Shown here in pieces: positions 1 through 7,024 of a DNA stretch of 36,286 bases. The stretch comes from Kiloniellales bacterium. GTDB taxonomy: Bacteria > Pseudomonadota > Alphaproteobacteria > Kiloniellales > JAKSDN01. The stretch is from contig JANQLT010000036.1 in assembly GCA_028280455.1 (NCBI GenBank), positions 1 to 36,286 of the forward strand, given 5' to 3'. Under the pieces are notes generated by a model. That model saw only the letters and a list, made by a program, of their open reading frames with translations. It was not told the origin of the DNA and did not search any database. Position 1 is the stretch's first letter, and every line of letters starts with the position of its first letter. The position numbers and the translations under genes were made by a program.

Positions 1-149
1 CGCCACGGCGCTCCCGTGCGCGCCATCCACAAAATGGCTTCCACAAAAAGCCGATTGTTCTCTCCAGAACGACCAGGGTCGCCCGCCTTACCAGGAAGAA
101 GCGGCGCAAGGCGCTGCCACTGCGCATCACTCAAAACATCTCGGTCCAA
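1..149 (-). CDS. IS5-family transposase, N-terminal part (truncated by window edge)
   Basis: This is the N-terminal 49 residues of a DDE transposase that moves its own IS element. The minus strand reads LSDAQWQRLAPLLPGKAGD, then PGRSGENNRLFVEAI, then LWMARTGAPWR. That is the well-known opening of IS5-group transposases (DUF4096-type helix-turn-helix region). The start is taken as TTG at 147-149 because an excellent AAGGAGG ribosome site (155-161) sits five bases upstream and no ATG or GTG is available in frame. The DDE catalytic residues would lie beyond the window. The reading frame is intact as far as it can be seen, so it may be a functional copy. The nearby repeats suggest that this intergenic spot tolerates insertions. 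Confidence 0.8.
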   Translation of the reverse strand, partial: MDRDVLSDAQWQRLAPLLPGKAGDPGRSGENNRLFVEAILWMARTGAPW

Positions 150-225
150 GTCTGCCTCCTTCCAAAAGACAGTCTTGAATCACAAAAGCTGCCGAGCTGG
201 GAATCCCCTAAATGTCCACAGGCCC
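1..225 (-). mobile_element. End of an IS5-family insertion sequence, running off the window
   Basis: The first 149 bases encode the start of an IS5-type transposase on the minus strand. The 76 bases upstream of it look like the non-coding end of the element. Read on the minus strand, that end begins GGGCCTGTGGACATT at 225, which resembles IS5-group terminal sequences. It directly abuts CTAG (225-228), the outer end of the inverted repeat at 225-353, so the insertion probably went into a CTA/TAG-type target there. The other end lies outside the window, so the terminal inverted repeats and the target duplication cannot be compared. Confidence 0.65.
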
Positions 226-353
226 TAGAGCGTTTTCCGATCGGACGGCACCGGCCCGCTTCCCCTCCCGGCCAGCCAATAGGATACTGCCGTGGGTGGC
301 CGGGAGGGGGAGCGGCCCGGTGCCGTGTTCCGCGTGAGCGGAAAGCGCTCTAG
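225..353. repeat. MITE-like imperfect inverted repeat with CTAG ends
   Basis: A left arm starting CTAGAGCGTTTTCCG and containing GGCACCGGCCCGCTTCCCC pairs with a right arm ending CGGAAAGCGCTCTAG. Both arms run about 50 bases and both end in CTAG (225-228 and 350-353). The centre, near AATAGGATACTGCCGTG, is short and unpaired. There is no coding capacity. The size, the terminal CTAG and the palindromic design fit a miniature inverted-repeat element, and AGAGC-TTTTCCG ends of this type occur in many alphaproteobacterial intergenic repeats. The IS5 element ends exactly on its left edge. Confidence 0.6.
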
Positions 354-384
354 ATCTGACTCTTGCCCGGCCGGCCGAGGCGAT

Positions 385-504
385 TTGACAGGGATGAACA
401 CAGACCTGCCTTCGCCGAAGCGAAGCTCCGGCTTTGCGCAGGCAGGTGAACACGGATTTCATTTGTTGTTTGTTATCAGTGTCCATCTGTGTTCATCCGT
501 GTCA
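385..504. repeat. ATCCGTGT-type hairpin repeat, copy 1, with a nested hairpin
   Basis: The left arm TTGACAGGGATGAACACAG pairs with the right arm ending GTGTTCATCCGTGTCA. The family unit is ATCCGTGT, iterated about every ten bases. In this copy the left arm is split at 405-445 by a second palindrome, CCTGCC...GGCAGG, with a G+C-rich core (CTTCGCCGAAGCGAAG). The element lies between the MITE-like repeat and thiE, so the thiE promoter is either inside it or read through it. Bases 150-538 hold no gene, only these two repeats and the IS end. Confidence 0.75.
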
Positions 505-538
505 TGACTTTCTCCGTTTTTGAGAGTCGGGCTTTGAC

Positions 539-1204
539 ATGAGTCTCTCCTCGCGCGAGTCCTTCGATCTTTCGCTCTATCTGGTGATCGGCGAGGCCGA
601 TACCGGCGGGCGCGACATCGTCGAGGTGGTGCGCGCGGCGCTGGCGGGGGGCGTCACCTTGGTGCAGCTCCGCGACAAGGAGGCGCCGCTGGAGCGGCTG
701 GTCGATACCGCCCGGGCGCTCAAGGCCCTGCTCGAGCCGGCCGGCGTGCCGCTGATCATCAACGACTCCATCGAGGCCGTGCTGGCGACGCCGGCCGCGG
801 GCATCCACCTGGGCCAGGACGACCTGGCGCCGGCGGCGGCGCGGGCCGCGCTCGGCCGCTGGGCGATCATCGGCGCCTCGGCGGGCGATGCCGCGGAGGC
901 GGCGAGCGTCGACCCGGCGGTGGTCGACTACGCCGGGATCGGCCCGGCCTATGCGACGGGCAGCAAGGCGGACGCCGGCACGGCGATCGGCCCCGCGGGG
1001 CTGCGCGACCTGCGCGCCCGGCTCGACTTGCCTCTGGTCGCCATCGGCGGCATCACGGTGGCGCGGACGGCCGAGGTCATGGGCTGCGGCGTCGAGGGGA
1101 TCGCCGTGGTCTCCGCCATCGCCGGCGCGGCCGATCCGACGGCCGCCGCGCGGGACCTGCGGCAGGCGGTGGAGACGGCGAAGGCGGCGCGCGGCGCGCG
1201 CTAG
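539..1204 (+). CDS. thiE: Thiamine phosphate synthase (ThiE family)
   Basis: ThiE couples hydroxymethylpyrimidine diphosphate and the thiazole phosphate to make thiamine phosphate in the cytoplasm. The 221 residues match the usual single-domain TIM barrel. Visible family motifs are VQLRDKEA (42-49, phosphate and pyrimidine site), IINDSIEAVLA (73-83), HLGQDDL (90-96), GPAYATGSK (135-143, equivalent to the GPxxxTxTK loop), AIGGI (168-172) and EGIAVVSAI (186-194, phosphate binding). The TGSK version of the TxTK loop is slightly divergent but is seen in family members. The start is the ATG at 539; only a weak GAGAG lies upstream. The next gene begins 20 bases after the stop, but its product is unrelated, and no other thiamine gene is present here. 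TenI-like regulators share the fold, but the conserved lysine and aspartates favour the enzyme. Confidence 0.85.
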   Translation: MSLSSRESFDLSLYLVIGEADTGGRDIVEVVRAALAGGVTLVQLRDKEAPLERLVDTARALKALLEPAGVPLIINDSIEAVLATPAAGIHLGQDDLAPAAARAALGRWAIIGASAGDAAEAASVDPAVVDYAGIGPAYATGSKADAGTAIGPAGLRDLRARLDLPLVAIGGITVARTAEVMGCGVEGIAVVSAIAGAADPTAAARDLRQAVETAKAARGAR

Positions 1205-1223
1205 CGGAACGGATGGGGGAGCG

Positions 1224-2315
1224 ATGGCAGAGCTTACACGACGGGCCTTGGGCCGGCTTGCCCTGGGCGGCGCCTTGGGTGCCATGACCGCCGGGCCGGC
1301 GCAGGCGGCGCGCTGGCGCATGCCGGGGGAATGGGAGCCCCATGAGGGCTGCTTCATGGCCTGGTCCGCGGCGCAGGATCTCTACGGCCGCGGCACGCTC
1401 CGCGCCGTGCATCGCGAGCAGGCGGCGCTCGCCCAGGCCATCGCGCGCGGCCAGCCGGTCACCATGCTGGCCCGGCCGGAGGATGTCGCGGCGGCGCAGC
1501 GGCTCTGCGGGCCCAGTGTCGAGGTCCTGGCCCTGGCGCCCTACGACGTCTGGGCCCGCGACACCCTGCCGAGCTTCCTGGTCGACGACGCGGGCGGGCT
1601 GCTCGGCGCGCGCTGGACCTTCAACGTCTGGGGCGAGAAGTTCCCGGGCTACGACGCCGATCGGGACCTGGCCGCCCGGCTCTGCGCGCGCCTCGAGCTG
1701 GACTGCCGCGACGCCGGGCTGGTCTGCGAGGGCGGGGCCATCGAGCCGAACGGGGCCGGCACCTTGCTGACCACCGAGACCTGCCTGCTCAACCCCAACC
1801 GCAATCCCGGCCTCGGCAAGCGCGAGATCGACGCGGCGCTGGCGGCGGCGGTCGGCGCCCGCAAGGTGATCTGGCTGCCCGGCTCGCCGGCCGACGCGGT
1901 CACCGACGGCCACATCGACGGCATCGCCCGCTTCGTCGGTCCGACCACGGTCGTCGCCGAGCTGAGCGACGATCGCGAGGACCCGGAGTACGAGGCCCTG
2001 CGCGAGAACCGCCGCGCGCTCGACGGCGCCACGGACGCCGACGGCCGGCCGCTGGAGGTGATCGAGCTGCTGCGGCCGCGCTGGGAGCGGATGCCCGAGC
2101 GCGGCCCCGACTTCGCGGCCTCCTACGTCAACGGCTTCATCGGCAACGGCGAGGTGATCCTGCCCAAGTTCGGCGACGCCGAGCGCGACGCGGCGGCCCG
2201 CGACCTCTTCGCCGCGCTCTATCCGGCGCGCGAGATCATCCAGCTCCGGGTCGACACGGTCTGCGAAGGCGGCGGCGGCATCCACTGCATGACCCAGCAG
2301 CTGCCGAAGGTCTGA
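1224..2315 (+). CDS. aguA: Agmatine deiminase family protein with Tat signal peptide
   Basis: Members of this family (PF04371, guanidino-group-modifying fold) hydrolyse agmatine to N-carbamoylputrescine and ammonia. Motifs seen in the 363 residues are YDVWARD, the long EGGAIEPNGAGTLLTTE block, CLLNPNRNP, DGHIDGIARF and, near the C-terminus, GGGGIHCMTQQLP with the nucleophilic cysteine at 355. The N-terminus TRRALGRLALGGALGAM followed by AQA is a twin-arginine export signal (Arg6-Arg7), so the mature enzyme should be periplasmic. That is unusual, because the classical enzyme is cytoplasmic. The ATG at 1224 is chosen because it has a GGGGGA ribosome site and yields the Tat signal directly. Peptidyl-arginine deiminase activity is a less likely alternative. 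No other polyamine genes lie nearby. Confidence 0.85.
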   Translation: MAELTRRALGRLALGGALGAMTAGPAQAARWRMPGEWEPHEGCFMAWSAAQDLYGRGTLRAVHREQAALAQAIARGQPVTMLARPEDVAAAQRLCGPSVEVLALAPYDVWARDTLPSFLVDDAGGLLGARWTFNVWGEKFPGYDADRDLAARLCARLELDCRDAGLVCEGGAIEPNGAGTLLTTETCLLNPNRNPGLGKREIDAALAAAVGARKVIWLPGSPADAVTDGHIDGIARFVGPTTVVAELSDDREDPEYEALRENRRALDGATDADGRPLEVIELLRPRWERMPERGPDFAASYVNGFIGNGEVILPKFGDAERDAAARDLFAALYPAREIIQLRVDTVCEGGGGIHCMTQQLPKV

Positions 2316-2336
2316 GTCGTCGCCAACGCCAACTTG

Positions 2337-2437
2337 TTGACAGGGATGAGCACGGATGGACGCGGATAACCAATAAGGAATACTATCTTATTGTTTTATA
2401 ATAGCTATCCTTGTCCATCCGTGTTCATCCGTGTCAA
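2337..2437. repeat. ATCCGTGT-type hairpin repeat, copy 2
   Basis: This 101-base inverted repeat starts TTGACAGGGATGAGCACGG and ends CCGTGTTCATCCGTGTCAA. The arms of about 34 bases are related by ATCCGTGT units, and the centre is very A+T-rich (around TATCTTATTGTTTTATAATAG). It sits 21 bases after the agmatine deiminase stop codon and 63 bases before the crotonase start. As RNA it would fold into one long hairpin and could act as a transcript end or mRNA stabiliser. That role is inference. Confidence 0.8.
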
Positions 2438-2500
2438 ATCACAGCGGCCGTCGGGCGCCGCGTTGCCTGACCTCTTCGCACAGACTGGAGTGCCCGGACC

Positions 2501-3280
2501 ATGAGCGAGCTGATTCGACTGGAGCGCGAGGGCGCGATCGCCCGTCTGACGTTGAATCGGCCGGACAAGCTCAACGCCTTCACCCTCGCCATGTGGCGGC
2601 GCTTCGGCGAGCAGATGACGGCGCTGGTCGCCGACGAGTCGCTGCGCTGCCTGCTGATCGGCGGCGGCGAGAGCAAGGCCTTCGGCGCCGGTGCCGATAT
2701 CGCCGAGTTCCTCGAGGTGCGCGCCGATGCGGCGCAGGCCGAGGCCTATGCCGAGCAGATCGAGCCGGGGCTGGCGGCGCTGGCCGACTGTCCCTTTCCG
2801 ACCGTGGCCTCGATCCGCGGCGCCTGCATGGGCGGCGGCCTGGAGCTGGCCCTGCTGTGCGACATCCGGATCGCCGCCGAGGACGCGCGCTTCGGCATCC
2901 CCATCAACCGCATCGGCCACTGCCTGCCCTATCCCGGCCTGCGGCCCCTGGTCGCCCTGGTCGGCCAGGCGACCGCCGCCGAGATCCTGCTCGAGGGACG
3001 GATCCTCGGCGCCGAGGAAGCGCTGGCCAAGGGCCTGGTCACGCGTGTCGTCGGCGCTGCGGCGCTGGAAGCGGAGGCGGCCGCGACGGCGAACCGCATC
3101 GCCAAGGGGGCGCCCCTGGCCGCGCGCTGGCACAAGCGCTTCATCCGCCGCGCCGCCGCGCCCGAGCCGCTCAGCGACGCGGAGCTGCGCGAGCCCTACC
3201 TGGCCTGCGACACGGCCGACTACCGCGAAGGCATCCGGGCCTTCCTGGCGAAAGAGAAGCCGGCCTTCACGGGAGGCTAG
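2501..3280 (+). CDS. Enoyl-CoA hydratase/isomerase (crotonase) family protein, second catalytic Glu missing
   Basis: The 259 residues form one crotonase domain acting on an acyl-CoA thioester in the cytoplasm. NRPDKLNAF (19-27), GAGADIAEF (62-70) and the oxyanion-hole helix GACMGGGLELALLCD (107-121) are typical. Glu115 corresponds to the first catalytic glutamate of rat mitochondrial enoyl-CoA hydratase (Glu144). The second (Glu164, normally in PExxLG) is replaced by Ile135 in FGIPINRIG. A standard syn-hydration mechanism needs both, so the protein is more likely an isomerase, lyase or another crotonase reaction. The GNAT gene starts three bases after the stop with its own GGAGG, so the two are probably co-transcribed. 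The precise substrate cannot be read from the sequence. Confidence 0.8.
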   Translation: MSELIRLEREGAIARLTLNRPDKLNAFTLAMWRRFGEQMTALVADESLRCLLIGGGESKAFGAGADIAEFLEVRADAAQAEAYAEQIEPGLAALADCPFPTVASIRGACMGGGLELALLCDIRIAAEDARFGIPINRIGHCLPYPGLRPLVALVGQATAAEILLEGRILGAEEALAKGLVTRVVGAAALEAEAAATANRIAKGAPLAARWHKRFIRRAAAPEPLSDAELREPYLACDTADYREGIRAFLAKEKPAFTGG

Positions 3281-3283
3281 AGC

Positions 3284-3745
3284 ATGACCTCGGACAGCAG
3301 CATCCGTCCGGCGCGGGCCCAAGACCGCGAAGCCATCGAGCGCATCGTCGCCCAGGCCTACGACATCTACATCCCGCGACTCGGCCAGAAGCCCGGTCCC
3401 ATGCTCGACGACTACGCCGCGCGCATCGCGGCCGGCGAGGCCTTCGTCGTCGAGGAGGCGGGCAGCGTGCGTGCCGTCCTGGTGCTGATCGACGAGCCCG
3501 ATGCCCTGCTGCTCGACAACCTGGCGGTCGATCCGGGCGCGCAACGCGGCGGCTACGGCGGCCGGCTCGCCGACTTCGCCGAAGCCGAAGCGCTCCGCCG
3601 CGGCTACGCCGAGATCAAGCTCTACACCCACCAGACCATGACCGAGAACGTGACCTACTATGCCAAGCGCGGCTACGAGGAGACCGGCCGCGGCGAGCAG
3701 GCCGGCTACGCCCGGATCTTCATGCACAAGCGGCTGCAGGCTTGA
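3284..3745 (+). CDS. GNAT-family N-acetyltransferase
   Basis: This 153-residue protein fills one GNAT domain, which transfers an acetyl group from acetyl-CoA to an amine on a small molecule or protein. The beta4-alpha3 acetyl-CoA site is LLLDNLAVDPGAQRGGYGGRL (motif A, with RGGYGG as the pyrophosphate loop, near 84-105). The C-terminal YYAKRGYEETGR and FMHKRL segment matches motif B. The ATG at 3284 follows GGAGG in the overlap with the end of the crotonase gene, so translation is probably coupled. The acceptor substrate is unknown. Coupling with a CoA-ester enzyme hints at a shared small-molecule pathway, but this is only inferred from position. Confidence 0.85.
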   Translation: MTSDSSIRPARAQDREAIERIVAQAYDIYIPRLGQKPGPMLDDYAARIAAGEAFVVEEAGSVRAVLVLIDEPDALLLDNLAVDPGAQRGGYGGRLADFAEAEALRRGYAEIKLYTHQTMTENVTYYAKRGYEETGRGEQAGYARIFMHKRLQA

Positions 3746-3786
3746 GGCTGGGGGTCGGGTGGAGGCAGTCTGCTCGGACCGCCCAG

Positions 3787-3802
3787 GGTCGAGATCTCGA
3801 CC
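3787..3802. promoter_or_regulatory. Perfect 16-base palindrome upstream of the secreted-protein gene
   Basis: GGTCGAGATCTCGACC is an exact inverted repeat lying 42 bases before the start at 3845. It could be an operator for a dimeric regulator or a short hairpin after the GNAT gene, but there is no U-tract for termination. No matching regulator is recognised next to it. Confidence 0.35.
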
Positions 3803-3844
3803 ATGAGGTCGGGCCGGCCGGCTGAGGCATCGCAGGGTTCAGAG

Positions 3845-4582
3845 ATGTCCGCACGTAGCGTCGATCGCTTGGGGATTGGCATCGCCTTGGCCGCGGCGGT
3901 TCTTGCCGCCTGCCTGGCCGGCCGTGCGTCCCTGGCGCAGCAGGAGGCGCCGGATGCCACGGCTCTGGACGACGCCATGCGGACCTTCGCGGCGATCAGT
4001 GGCGGCTGGTGGCTGAACAGCCAGTGCGATCACCTGGAGCAGCAGCCGCGGCAGGAGTTCGAATGGCATATCGCCGTCATCAACAGCCGACTGCAGGCCC
4101 TGAGCGACCCCCAGAGAATACGCGGCATCATCGCCGCGACCAGGGCCAAGGCAAAGACCCTGACCTGCGGCGAGCAGAGCGACCGTTTCGTGCTGGAGGC
4201 CCTTGACGAGGCACGGGCGCTGAACCGGCGGCTCAACGGCCTGGAGTTCGACGCGGAGCAGAGCACGCTGGGCCTTTGGGTCCTGCGCTACCACGGTTAT
4301 GCGCAGGCCGCGGGCATCGCCGAGCGCTGTCGCTTCGGGTCCGATGACGCCAGGGCCGACTTCTTGACGCTGGTCGACGCGATCGGCGCCAAGCTATCCC
4401 AAGAAAGCGGCAAGCCGGAGGTCATGCTCAAGGGCAAACGCCTCAAGGCCGCCGCCGGCGGCGAGGAGGGGCCGGCCTGCAACGAGCAGGCGAAGGCCGC
4501 CGTCGACCTGGCCCTGTCGGGCGCCCGGGCGCTCGGTGTGGATCTCGGTCTCTGGAGTAGCGAGAGCGGCCTGGTCGAGTAG
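3845..4582 (+). CDS. Hypothetical secreted protein
   Basis: I do not recognise the family. The ATG at 3845 gives 245 residues beginning with a Sec-type signal: Arg-rich start, hydrophobic stretch GIGIALAAAVLAACLAG, then RASLAQQ with likely cleavage after the alanine. An upstream in-frame ATG at 3803 would add 14 residues before the signal and is less likely. The mature protein is mostly helical by composition. It has five cysteines (in SQCDHL, LTCGEQ, ERCRFG and GPACNEQ, plus one in the signal), which fits disulfide-bonded periplasmic folding. A cysteine in LAACLAG could suggest a lipoprotein, but the lipobox is poor. It converges on the IclR gene and has no obvious functional partner. Confidence 0.65.
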   Translation: MSARSVDRLGIGIALAAAVLAACLAGRASLAQQEAPDATALDDAMRTFAAISGGWWLNSQCDHLEQQPRQEFEWHIAVINSRLQALSDPQRIRGIIAATRAKAKTLTCGEQSDRFVLEALDEARALNRRLNGLEFDAEQSTLGLWVLRYHGYAQAAGIAERCRFGSDDARADFLTLVDAIGAKLSQESGKPEVMLKGKRLKAAAGGEEGPACNEQAKAAVDLALSGARALGVDLGLWSSESGLVE

Positions 4583-4632
4583 ACCCGGCCGGCCTCCCGC
4601 GTCCCGGGGCAACGGCGCAACAGCGCTTGGTA

Positions 4633-5424
4633 TCAGGACTCCGGTCGCGTGCCGTCGGCGAGCAGCTCTTCGATCTGCTCGGCGGTCGAGCGCAGGGCGG
4701 GCAGCTTGGTCAGCGCGTCTTCCATGGTCAGCCGGAACTTCGGCGCATGGAGGGCGAGGCCGGCGCAGAACGCGCCCTTCCTGTCCCGGATCGGCACGGC
4801 GACGGCGACCAGGCCCTCGATGAATTCCTCGTTGTCCGTGGCGTAGCCTTGCTTGCGGATCCTCTCCAGCTCGGCTTCCAGGGCGTCGATATCGACGATG
4901 GTCGCTTCCGTGTGCTTGCTGAGCCTCAGGCGCTTGAGAATGCGCCGCCTGGCGGCGGTGCCGAGCGTGCTGAGGTAGAGCTTGCCGCTGGCCGTGCAGT
5001 GCTGCGGCACGGGCGTGCCGGCCGGCAACTGCATCCGCAGCGGCCAGTGCGCCTCGACCCGCTCCGCGTAGATCATCCGCGTGCCTTCCGGGATCGAGAT
5101 GTTGCAGGTCTCGCCGATGTCTTCGACCAGGGCCTCGAGGATCGCGTGGCGTTCGATGTCCAGGTGGGAGCCGGAGAGGATGCGGCCGCCGAAGTCGAAG
5201 AGGCGCGGGCCGCCGATCATGCGCTTGCCGTCGATCTCGTACTGCAGCAGGCGCTCCTCGATGAGCATCTTGCAGAGGCGGTGCGTGGTCGGCCCGGGCA
5301 GGCCGACGCCCTGGCCGATCTCCGCGGCGGTCAGGGGCCGGTTCGCGTTGACCACTTCTTCGAGGATGCGGAACACGCGCAGGAAGGACGTGCCTTTGTC
5401 GCGCTTGGTCGAGTCGTCGGCCAT
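4633..5424 (-). CDS. IclR-family transcriptional regulator of the TRAP/GMC cluster
   Basis: IclR proteins are dimeric regulators with an N-terminal winged helix and a C-terminal effector domain. Residues about 10-75 (RVFRILEEVV, LTAAEIGQGVGLPGPTTHRL, LCKMLIEERLL) form the helix-turn-helix. The rest matches the IclR ligand domain, with TCNISIPEG, PQHCTASGKLYLS and GYATDNEEFIEGLVAVAVPI as signature segments. The ATG at 5424 is preferred to the GTG at 5436 because GAGGGG lies at a workable distance from the ATG but abuts the GTG; the difference is only four residues. It is the last gene of the minus-strand run dctP-dctQ-dctM-iclR and probably controls that transporter and the divergent GMC oxidoreductase. 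Its effector is presumably the imported substrate or a product. Confidence 0.88.
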   Translation of the reverse strand: MADDSTKRDKGTSFLRVFRILEEVVNANRPLTAAEIGQGVGLPGPTTHRLCKMLIEERLLQYEIDGKRMIGGPRLFDFGGRILSGSHLDIERHAILEALVEDIGETCNISIPEGTRMIYAERVEAHWPLRMQLPAGTPVPQHCTASGKLYLSTLGTAARRRILKRLRLSKHTEATIVDIDALEAELERIRKQGYATDNEEFIEGLVAVAVPIRDRKGAFCAGLALHAPKFRLTMEDALTKLPALRSTAEQIEELLADGTRPES

Positions 5425-5481
5425 CGTGGCGGTCACCCCTCGAGCGGCTCTTCGGACGGCGTCGTGTTGGCCCTAGGGGCC

Positions 5482-5493
5482 CGACTTAAGTCG
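5482..5493. promoter_or_regulatory. Palindrome CGACTTAAGTCG upstream of the IclR gene
   Basis: This exact 12-base inverted repeat lies 58 bases before the IclR start, within a slightly A+T-richer stretch (AAGTCGTTGTTTTGG). Its size and position suit an autoregulatory operator for an IclR dimer. It shares no obvious core with the larger repeat at 8993-9029, so assignment to IclR is tentative. Confidence 0.4.
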
Positions 5494-5589
5494 TTGTTTT
5501 GGCTGACACCTATCCCCCTCGTCCTGCAGGAATGCAACAATCGCCGGGGCTCTGTCAAAGCATTGTTTGCCGCCCCGCCGCCGGCCCCG

Positions 5590-5625
5590 CCGCCCGCCCT
5601 GCCGGCGGACCGGCAGGGCGGGCGG
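5590..5625 (-). terminator. Strong stem-loop after dctM (no U-tract)
   Basis: A perfect 15-base stem (5590-5604 with 5611-5625, core CGCCCGCCCTGCCG) closes a six-base loop ten bases after the dctM stop on the minus strand. No run of T follows, so it is not a textbook intrinsic terminator. It may stabilise the 3' end of the TRAP transcript or work together with Rho. Confidence 0.45.
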
Positions 5626-5635
5626 GCCTTGCGGG

Positions 5636-7015
5636 CTACTGTTGCTGGAAGACGCCGGCGCCTTCGTGGACCAGGAGCATCGTCGAGAGGTCCGGCACCA
5701 GGGCGATCACCAGCCAGGCGATCAAGAGCGCCAAGAGATAGGGCACGGTGTATCGTAACAGCCTGAAGTAGGGGATGCCGGTGATGCCGCTGGCGACGTA
5801 GAGGTTCAGGCCGTAGGGCGGCGTGATGAAGCCGATGGCGTCGCCGACCAGGAAGACCACGGCGAAGTGGATCGGGTCGACGCCGATGCCGGCGGCGATC
5901 GGTGCCAGGATCGGCGCCAGGATGATCGTGTTGGGCAGGCTCTCCAGAATCGTCCCGGCGAGCAGGACCAGCGCCATGCAGGCGAAGAGGATCGGATAGT
6001 AGCCGCCCAGGTTGGCGAGCATCTCGGTCACGAACTCCTTGGCGCCGAGCAGCGAGAGGATCTGCTGCATCACCACCGAGACGGCGATCAGCGGCACCAG
6101 CATGCCGGTGATGTAGCCCGAGCGCAGGATGATCCCGGGCAGCTCGCGGATGCGAAAGCCCGGGACGAGCAGCGATCCGGCGACGCTGAGGCCCTCCGCG
6201 CTGCCGTCCTCCGGGATTTTCAGCATGCGCGCGAAAGGCGCCATGAAGATGCCGACGAGCAGGCAGAAGCCGGCGGTGACGCCGGCCGCCTCGGTCGGCG
6301 AGAACTTGCCGGTGTAGATGCCCCAGACGACCAGGCCGATGGCGAAGAAACCGAGCCAGGCGCCGAGGAAGGCCCGCAGGATCCTCTTGATCTGCAGGCG
6401 CTGGATCTCGCCCCAGCCGTGCTTGCGGGCCATGTACCAGCAAGCAAGCTGCATCGCCGCGACCATGATGACCCCGGGGATCATGCCGCCCAGGAAGAGG
6501 TCGCTGATCGACAGGTTCATCAGGAAGCCGTAGACGATGAAGATGATGCTCGGCGGAATGATGATGCCGACCGTGCCGCCGGAGGCGGCCGTGGCCGCGG
6601 CGAAGTTCGGGTCGTAGCCGGTCTTGGTCATCTCCGGGTGCATGATCGAGCCGATCGTCGCCGTGGTCGCGGAGTTCGAGCCGGAGATGGCCGCGAAGAG
6701 CCCGCAGGCGCCGAGCGCCGACATGGCCATGCCGCCGCGAATCCAGCCGAGGATTGAGTAGGCGAAGTCGACCAGCCGCTTGGCGATTCCGGCGTTCTTG
6801 ATCAGGTCGCCGGTCAGGATGAACAGCGGCAGCGCCAGGAGGCCGAAGAAGTTGAGGCCCTCGTAGAGCGTGACGCCGATGTTGGCGAGGGTGAAGTCGA
6901 TGACCAGGCTGACGCCGATCACCCAAAGCCCGATGATCAGGAAGATCGGCACGCCGAGCACGAAGAGGACGGTCACCCCGATGGAGATGAGCGCGATCAA
7001 GAAGCCGTCGGACAT
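5636..7015 (-). CDS. dctM: TRAP transporter large permease subunit (DctM family)
   Basis: DctM is the large inner-membrane subunit of tripartite ATP-independent periplasmic transporters and carries substrate in with a sodium or proton gradient. The 459 residues are almost entirely hydrophobic, with about 12 membrane segments. Family signatures are PLFILTGDLIKNAG, SGSNSATTATIGSIMHPEM, GGTVGIIIPPSI, FSPTEAAGVTAG, ESLPNTIILAPILAPIA and GFITPPYGLNLYVASG. The length fits a stand-alone DctM, slightly longer than the usual 425-430 because of a loop near KIPEDGSAEGLSVAG. The start has a GGAGGG site that overlaps the dctQ stop codon nine bases upstream, so the two permease subunits are translationally linked. 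Confidence 0.93.
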   Translation of the reverse strand: MSDGFLIALISIGVTVLFVLGVPIFLIIGLWVIGVSLVIDFTLANIGVTLYEGLNFFGLLALPLFILTGDLIKNAGIAKRLVDFAYSILGWIRGGMAMSALGACGLFAAISGSNSATTATIGSIMHPEMTKTGYDPNFAAATAASGGTVGIIIPPSIIFIVYGFLMNLSISDLFLGGMIPGVIMVAAMQLACWYMARKHGWGEIQRLQIKRILRAFLGAWLGFFAIGLVVWGIYTGKFSPTEAAGVTAGFCLLVGIFMAPFARMLKIPEDGSAEGLSVAGSLLVPGFRIRELPGIILRSGYITGMLVPLIAVSVVMQQILSLLGAKEFVTEMLANLGGYYPILFACMALVLLAGTILESLPNTIILAPILAPIAAGIGVDPIHFAVVFLVGDAIGFITPPYGLNLYVASGITGIPYFRLLRYTVPYLLALLIAWLVIALVPDLSTMLLVHEGAGVFQQQ

Positions 7016-7024
7016 CGATCCCTC

